From Periconia sp. R9002 (taxonomy: Eukaryota > Ascomycota > Dothideomycetes > Pleosporales > Periconiaceae), in NCBI GenBank assembly GCA_023627715.1, contig JAMAHW010000019.1, positions 169,994 to 233,993 on the forward strand: 64,000 nucleotides of DNA. Reading direction: 5' to 3'. A program made the position numbers and the translations under genes. Shown here piece after piece: positions 58,885 through 64,000 of the stretch; position 1 is the stretch's first letter, and every line of letters begins with the position of its first letter. The notes under the pieces were generated by a model. That model saw only the letters and a program-made list of their open reading frames with translations, did not search any database and was not told the origin of the DNA.

Positions 58885-59884
58885 AGTCCGAGCCCTTGTA
58901 GAGCCCTCTACGGTGAAAGTAAGCTAGAGTGAAAGATTAGTGGATGCTATAGTGGGAAGGTATAAAATTCAGATGCAGTGGTGGCCGACGCCACCGAGTT
59001 GGTTGGTGCCGGGATGCGAATGGACTCATAGGAGCAGTTGTAACTTGTGAGTTGGCATCGTAAGAAGGATGTTCGACAGGGCCCTGCATGCAAGGTACGA
59101 TATCGGTCGAGATCTGTCGGCACTCATGTTTGTGGATTGATTGATTGAAAGTTTGATTGCAGATTGGATTGATGTGTTTTTGCAGTCCATTGCCATTCCT
59201 TCGTCGGTTTCTTCACCCATAGATGGGAGAGAGAGCGGGGCCTGCCATGAGTAGAGTAGTGCACTGGAGCGACATGGCTTTTGGAGAATCGCAATAAAAC
59301 AAAGCATGGGCGTTCGCTCCTTGTACCAAACAAGCACTTTGGTAGCGAGTAATGCGAACAGCTACCTTGTCACTGCGACCGTTGGAGTGCGGGGACAACC
59401 TGACTGCCAACCGTGTGTTATTCTGAGATGAATGCTCGTACGAACGGCCCCCCCAGAGATTATGGAGCAAGGCACTACTGTTCTTTTAGGAAGGAAAAGC
59501 AAGTAAGAAAGGGGTAAAGAATGAATAAAAAATAAAAGGCTTCAGGGACAGGAACAAGGTTGAGAACAGGAACAGGAAGCGGAGGTGGGCGACTAGCGAC
59601 ATGGATATTGCAGTGCCGTCCTGTCGTGTCGTGTCGTGTCGCGAGGTGGCGTGGCGTGGAGTGGTAGGAGTGACGGGAATGACGGGAGGGACAGGAGGGA
59701 CAACGTCTGACAAAGGACCGGATAAGTTACAATACAGCAGCTAGCTTCGTCACTAGCCCCTAGAGTAGACCAGTTAATGGCATGGATGATGCATGGCTAG
59801 CTCTAGTCTACTAAAATTGCACGCCGGCTCCTCTCCCCTCGCAGTCCTTCACCGCTCTACGCGCCTCCCAATGCACACAATTGT

Positions 59885-59904
59885 ACATACATACATACAT
59901 ACAT
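59885..59904. repeat. (ACAT)n microsatellite
   Basis: Five ACAT units, followed by a related inverted stretch (GTTATGTACATACGT). Intergenic. Confidence 0.8.
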
Positions 59905-60464
59905 AGTTATGTACATACGTATTTGCACAGAAGCCAAGTGGGACGGCTGCTTGAACTGCAGGTACCGGTGCGCCTCTCCCAATAATATCCCGTCGCTTTT
60001 GCAGTCCACCATACGCCATCCATCCGAGTGGGTGTCCCGCACATGACTACTATACCATGCCCTTGTTCTTGACCTTGATCCACTAAGCCTGTGCCTGTCT
60101 CCTTCTCAGTGCCTCTTCCTTATTCTTATCTGTCAGTGCCGCCGCTTCGTCTGCCCTCAGCCTCTCCAGGCCAACTCCCTCGAGGGCTGCTACTGAATAC
60201 GCACCATACTGTCTGTCCCTCCTGCTCCCGCTCACACTCTAGTCCACAGCTCAAAGTTCCGTCAATCGCAATCATGGTCGACTAGCCGTCACACTCGTTG
60301 GTTTATTTGGCCTCTATCAAATCCCTCCTTCTCGACATCACCTGCTGCGTCCCATTCCCGTTTCCCGACTTCTACGGCCATTATCGTCCAACAACCCCTC
60401 ACCCCCGTCTTCACATTGACCAAGTTGGCCATCGTCTTTTCAGCTTCAATACCATCTCGCTATC

Positions 60465-61079
60465 ATGATGGAGCAGAAGAACCTCTGGATCATCGTTGCC
60501 GTAGTCCTGGGAACTCTGGTCGTCGCTTTTGCCGTGGTACTCTATCTCTTTTGCGCCAGGCGCAACAAGAAGAAGTTGCGTATATTCTCTCTTCGAGCCG
60601 TAACACCTTTGGACGACGCCGTGTTTGAATCTTGGAGGCGGCCAAGCCAGTATACCCAGCGACCAGAAAGATATGGAATCCGATCCAGTCGGTCAAACTT
60701 CACTCGCATCACCCCGCAACCAGTCATGGTGGAGAAAGAGCTCCACCATTACGAATTCTCTCCAAAATCGCTACCTTCGCCCATTCGCAAACCGGAGCGC
60801 GCTCAAAGAAAGTCAAGCTGCGCTTCTTCTCTTGCAGACCGACCGCCCACGCCCTACTCACCTGCCTCGGTTTCGAGTGAATTCCCATCTTCATCCTTCA
60901 CATCTACCAAATCCTTCCCAGGCTCGCCGCGTACACATTATCCATCCTTATCCGAAGCTTCGGCTTTCGATTTTGACTTCCAGAGCTTTTATGATGAGCA
61001 TTCTACACGCGATCGAAACCGTTCCAATAGTCAGTCCGATCGTCCGCTTAATCTGTCCTATGGCTTCGACAAGGTTTAG
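60465..61079 (+). CDS. Small single-span membrane protein of unknown function, 204 aa
   Basis: Single exon. An N-terminal transmembrane helix (about residues 7-28, LWIIVAVVLGTLVVAFAVVLYLF) is followed by a basic anchor (ARRNKKKLR) and the block AVTPLDDAVFESWRRPSQ. I recall similar short fungal membrane proteins with a TPLDD-x-x-FESWR core but know no assigned function. The remaining 140 residues are Ser/Pro-rich and probably disordered, with many SP/TP sites. The long pyrimidine-rich leader from about 60080 is unusual for such a small gene. A second ATG directly follows the first. Topology N-out/C-in is inferred from the positive side. Confidence 0.75.
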   Translation: MMEQKNLWIIVAVVLGTLVVAFAVVLYLFCARRNKKKLRIFSLRAVTPLDDAVFESWRRPSQYTQRPERYGIRSSRSNFTRITPQPVMVEKELHHYEFSPKSLPSPIRKPERAQRKSSCASSLADRPPTPYSPASVSSEFPSSSFTSTKSFPGSPRTHYPSLSEASAFDFDFQSFYDEHSTRDRNRSNSQSDRPLNLSYGFDKV

Positions 61080-62265
61080 GATGTGATTGGATCGCGCACC
61101 GTTACGTTTCTTTTCTTCACTACAACACATTTGAGCGCAGCAGCAACGACGTTTGCCAGACGACCTTACTTCGTGTCGACTCCGGCGTCCCTACACGACA
61201 TGAACCTTTTCTCTTGATACCCTTCCCCGAATACGGTTAATGACCCTATACACGGACTTTTGATTTCCTTTGATGTTCTTTCTTTATTGGTCTGGGGGGA
61301 CTATTGATTTCTGTGATACCAGACAGATTGTCACCTACATTGGCACTTGCCCCTAGATAGTTTCCTATCAGTGTTTGCATAACCAGCAGTGTTTGAGCTG
61401 CACTACAGAATACAGGCTCGCAGAATCATGCACTTGTTCTTACCTTGACGTGTTATCTTCCCCGGGAGCTTTGGTTGTGCAAATTGTCTTGATGATGCGA
61501 AATTGAGACGGGATGATTGACGGTCCGCAGTGGAGAAATTATACGGGTACCTACACGCGACATGTATCAATGGACCCTTGCCATTGTCGTATGAGGCGCA
61601 CGAACATGCTAGCGCATGCTAGGCCATGAAGTGGATATACACACTGGTGCAACACATAGTCTCTGTTCACCGCTCTCTCTGTTATCGGTACTTAGCAACT
61701 GCCCAGGGTGAGCTTCACTTCCGTCTTGTACATCAAACCCAAGGTCCACGACGGAATGATATGCCAAAGTCACGAACCGAAATCTTTACAAAAATTTGCT
61801 TAAATTGATTTGGGATTCATCCGTCGTGTTTTTTGATTCAGTTGATGCTGAGCCAGATGTCGCGAACATTGAAGACATCGTTTATGCCAAGACCGATGAT
61901 CTGCAGTCAACCCCGGTCGGGTCGCTGCATCTGCGACAAACAACACACAAATCTATCCGACGTTTGTTCCCACACGAATGGAAAAAATTAACCACAAGCA
62001 AATGGAATCAAATGGGTGAATGAGTCTTGCGCATTGATAATCGGCTCCCAGGTCACTGGGTTTATTTGCCTAGTCTCGACATTTATAAATCTATTTCTTT
62101 TCATTCATTACTCGCTCCGTCGCTTGTATGCATTGACTTATCTCTTCCCCACACCGCGTAACAACTCTCGCCCCCAACAACTCACCCATCACCCACCAGC
62201 GAAAGCGAAACCAAACCAAACGAAACAGAACATACCTTCTGGCTCCCATCACACACCATTTGATC
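61080..62265. other. Intergenic before APQ12
   Basis: Short frames at 61626-62306 lack domains. The right end is the presumed APQ12 promoter/leader with C/A-rich sequence near 62170-62230. Confidence 0.6.
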
Positions 62266-62830
62266 ATGGATCTTTTACAAGGTATGCGCCACCACTTGAA
62301 CATTGAATCAAGTACCTACATGGGCCATGTTGTATTCATCAATCTAACTATCTTAAACAGCGTACCTACCCTACCTCTCGCACTTCCTCCCGCCATCTAT
62401 CTTCACCCCCACCATAAAAATCGTCACGACCGCCTTCAGCGTCTTCAAAACGGCCCAAACCCATCTCTCCCCGCTCCTCGTACGCGTCACGACCCAGCCC
62501 GATGTCGCTTCCCTCCTCGCGCTCGTCGTGCTACTGTTTGTCAGTCTCAAGATTCTCGACATGGCCTACCGTGCCGTTCTGTTCTGGGTCAAACTAGTTG
62601 TGAGGCTCGTCGTCTGGGGTAGCTTAGCCGCCATGGCGCTGTGGATCTGGAATAGAGGAGCAGACGGTTTTGTGGAGGATGTTCAGCATCTGATGGGCTA
62701 TTGGATGGGGGAGTACGAGCGATTCAAGGACGAAGCCAAGGGATGGCAGAGTCATGAGGAGGCGAAGGTCCGGTACCAGGCTGGCAAACAAAAGGGTCCT
62801 GCATATGGGCAGCAGGGCAGGAGGTGGTAG
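62266..62830 (+). CDS. APQ12: Nuclear envelope/pore biogenesis protein Apq12
   Basis: Exons 62266-62281 and 62361-62830 give 161 aa. Exon 1 has only five codons plus one base (MDLLQ); the intron has GTATGC donor and AAACAG acceptor. Two hydrophobic spans follow one another (about residues 54-72, SLLALVVLLFVSLKILDMAYR, and 76-94, VLFWVKLVVRLVVWGSLAAMALWIW). The charged C-terminal part includes EYERFKDEAKGWQSHEEAKVRYQAGK. Layout and size fit Apq12, a small nuclear envelope/ER protein that works with Brr6 and Brl1 in membrane homeostasis and nuclear pore assembly. Confidence 0.82.
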
Positions 62831-63296
62831 AACGCTCTCATGACAAAAAAGAAATAAACGAAGAAGGGGAACAGGAGCAAGCAGCGATACAACGGGACGG
62901 CGAATATTCGCCTGCAATGCTAGGATACAGCTTGGTATCTGATGTGTGCTTGTGGTGTTTCTGGACGGCTTACCATCGGATTGGATGCATATTTTGGTGT
63001 TTTCAATTGCCTTTCTCACTTCTTGATCGCATTTCCACGGAGTTTACATCACGATTGTCTGTTTATAAAGCCTGGCATATAATGATGAATGACATTCCTA
63101 CCCTCGATACACATGGATTTATTTGGAACCCAAGCATAGATTCATGGATGACGGATATATCTTAATCCTCTCTCTCCACACATGGATATTATAGTGATGG
63201 AAGGACATTGACACTGATAGAACATGGACCTCCGATCATCATCACATGTGCATGCGCCTCCCAAATCCACGATAACGCATTAAAATCCACCTCTTC
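62831..63296. other. Convergent 3' regions, APQ12 and Cys-rich gene
   Basis: AT-rich 3' sequence of two convergent genes. The frame at 62824-63165 runs through the APQ12 3' end and is not supported. Confidence 0.6.
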
Positions 63297-64000
63297 TTAA
63301 CTCCCTCTTCTCTCATGTCTTCGCACCCCAAAAGCCTCAGTCCCATTCCCTCCACCAAGACCAAACAAACACCTACTCTCTCTCCGCACCTCGGAGCAAA
63401 ACGCGCGATTACAACGCAAATTGCACGCTACATGGGGATCAACATGCACCGCCGGCCATTTCGATCTAGTCCCTCCCCGGAACGCTTTACCCGGTCCTTT
63501 CTTGCCTTTACTGCAAGCACAGAAGCCGCCTTCGCATATTGCTGATGGACCGCATGGATTATTGGAATTACATCGGTTCAGGGGGCAGTGCGAGAGGCTG
63601 GAGATTGCGGAGTGTGTGTCTGATATACCCGTGACATTGGCGGGGTGGGAATCATTGGAAACTGGTGGGGATGGTGATACTATGGGACTTGTGGATGGAG
63701 GAGTCGGCACGGCGTCCTCGTCCACATGTGTGCCGTTGGGTGTGGCAGATGGTAACCCTGTCGATGAGGATGCAGATAAGGAAGAGGAAGAGTATGAGGC
63801 AGAAGAAGAGGAGGGCCCCAAACATCGAAAATCCCCAGGGCACTTTTTACAGTTCAAGAACACCTCTCCGCACACTTCCCAAGACACATGAAGGCTATCG
63901 TCGACCATGGATCGGCCGCCGTCGTTCCAAGGTGAAAGGGGGTAGTCTAGCGAGATGGGAGCAGCGTTGCCTGGGTCTGGAGACCATTCGGGGTTTATGT
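63297..64000 (-). CDS. Cysteine-rich, probably secreted protein (5' end outside window)
   Basis: Open to the right edge; at least 234 codons with the N-terminus missing. It begins in-frame with INPEWSPDPGNAAPISLDY, then HVSWEVCGEVFLNCKKCPGDFRC, a Ser/Thr/Pro-rich linker of about 70 residues, and an EGF-like Cys block (CPLNRCNSNNPCGPSAICE, then GFCAC). The C-terminal block is ACNLRCNRAFC. Eight or more cysteines and a mucin-like linker point to an extracellular or wall protein. I recognise this as a fungal hypothetical family without a function. The in-frame ATG at 63908 is internal because conserved sequence continues upstream of it. Confidence 0.7.
   Translation of the reverse strand, partial: INPEWSPDPGNAAPISLDYPLSPWNDGGRSMVDDSLHVSWEVCGEVFLNCKKCPGDFRCLGPSSSSASYSSSSLSASSSTGLPSATPNGTHVDEDAVPTPPSTSPIVSPSPPVSNDSHPANVTGISDTHSAISSLSHCPLNRCNSNNPCGPSAICEGGFCACSKGKKGPGKAFRGGTRSKWPAVHVDPHVACNLRCNRAFCSEVRRESRCLFGLGGGNGTEAFGVRRHERRGS

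Larger units (their letters stand above)
54222..60464. other. 6.2-kb gene-poor region between DIS3 and the single-span gene
   Basis: Mostly short frames without domains. Two exon-like pieces on the minus strand (57175-57518 and 58635-58884) are listed separately. Low-complexity items include GTCGT repeats near 59625, GATGATGATG near 58775 and an ACAT repeat at 59885. No transposon ends seen. Confidence 0.5.

Overview
The window is nuclear DNA of a filamentous ascomycete (Pezizomycotina). Protein flavour and exon style suggest Dothideomycetes, perhaps Pleosporales, but that placement is a judgement, not a measurement. Evidence for a fungal nuclear genome: short introns (about 45-140 bp) with GTANGT-type donors and CTRAC-like branch sites, single-gene transcription units on both strands, and a run of conserved eukaryotic genes. 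Exon joins were worked out by hand from splice signals, reading phase and family continuity.

Left part (1-20 kb): GLE1 mRNA-export factor; CPD1 cyclic phosphodiesterase; a head-to-head pair of histidine/glutamate-rich hydrophilic proteins (4584-5613 minus, 7173-8778 plus) that share a 42-residue module; a CorA-like membrane protein; a probably secreted alpha/beta hydrolase; a seven-exon amino-acid permease; and an unrecognised 323-aa protein. Middle (20-36 kb): an eIF2alpha-kinase-like gene that has lost the DFG/activation segment and its frame (probable pseudogene); a DUF3824-type Arg/Ser-rich protein; the mitochondrial glycine carrier HEM25; TRAPPC11; RXT2 (Rpd3L histone deacetylase complex); tubulin cofactor E; and the splicing factor SF3A2/PRP11. 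Right part (36-64 kb): a 6.3-kb gene-poor stretch with two G-quadruplex-type motifs, then RSC7 (chromatin remodelling), V-ATPase subunit H, DIS3/RRP44 (RNA exosome), another 6.2-kb gene-poor stretch with unassigned exon-like pieces, a small single-span membrane protein, APQ12, and a cysteine-rich, probably secreted protein running off the right edge.

Most genes are housekeeping and not one pathway, although RNA metabolism (GLE1, SF3A2, DIS3, CPD1) and chromatin (RXT2, RSC7) recur. Divergent pairs with compact shared promoters are TRAPPC11/RXT2, TBCE/SF3A2 and VMA13/DIS3. I found no convincing secondary-metabolite cluster, transposase, tRNA, rRNA or CRISPR. The most unusual items are the internally deleted stress kinase, the HE-rich paired genes, and several splice-site oddities (GC-AG intron, 29-nt microexon, NAGNAG acceptor, tandem stop codons removed by an intron).
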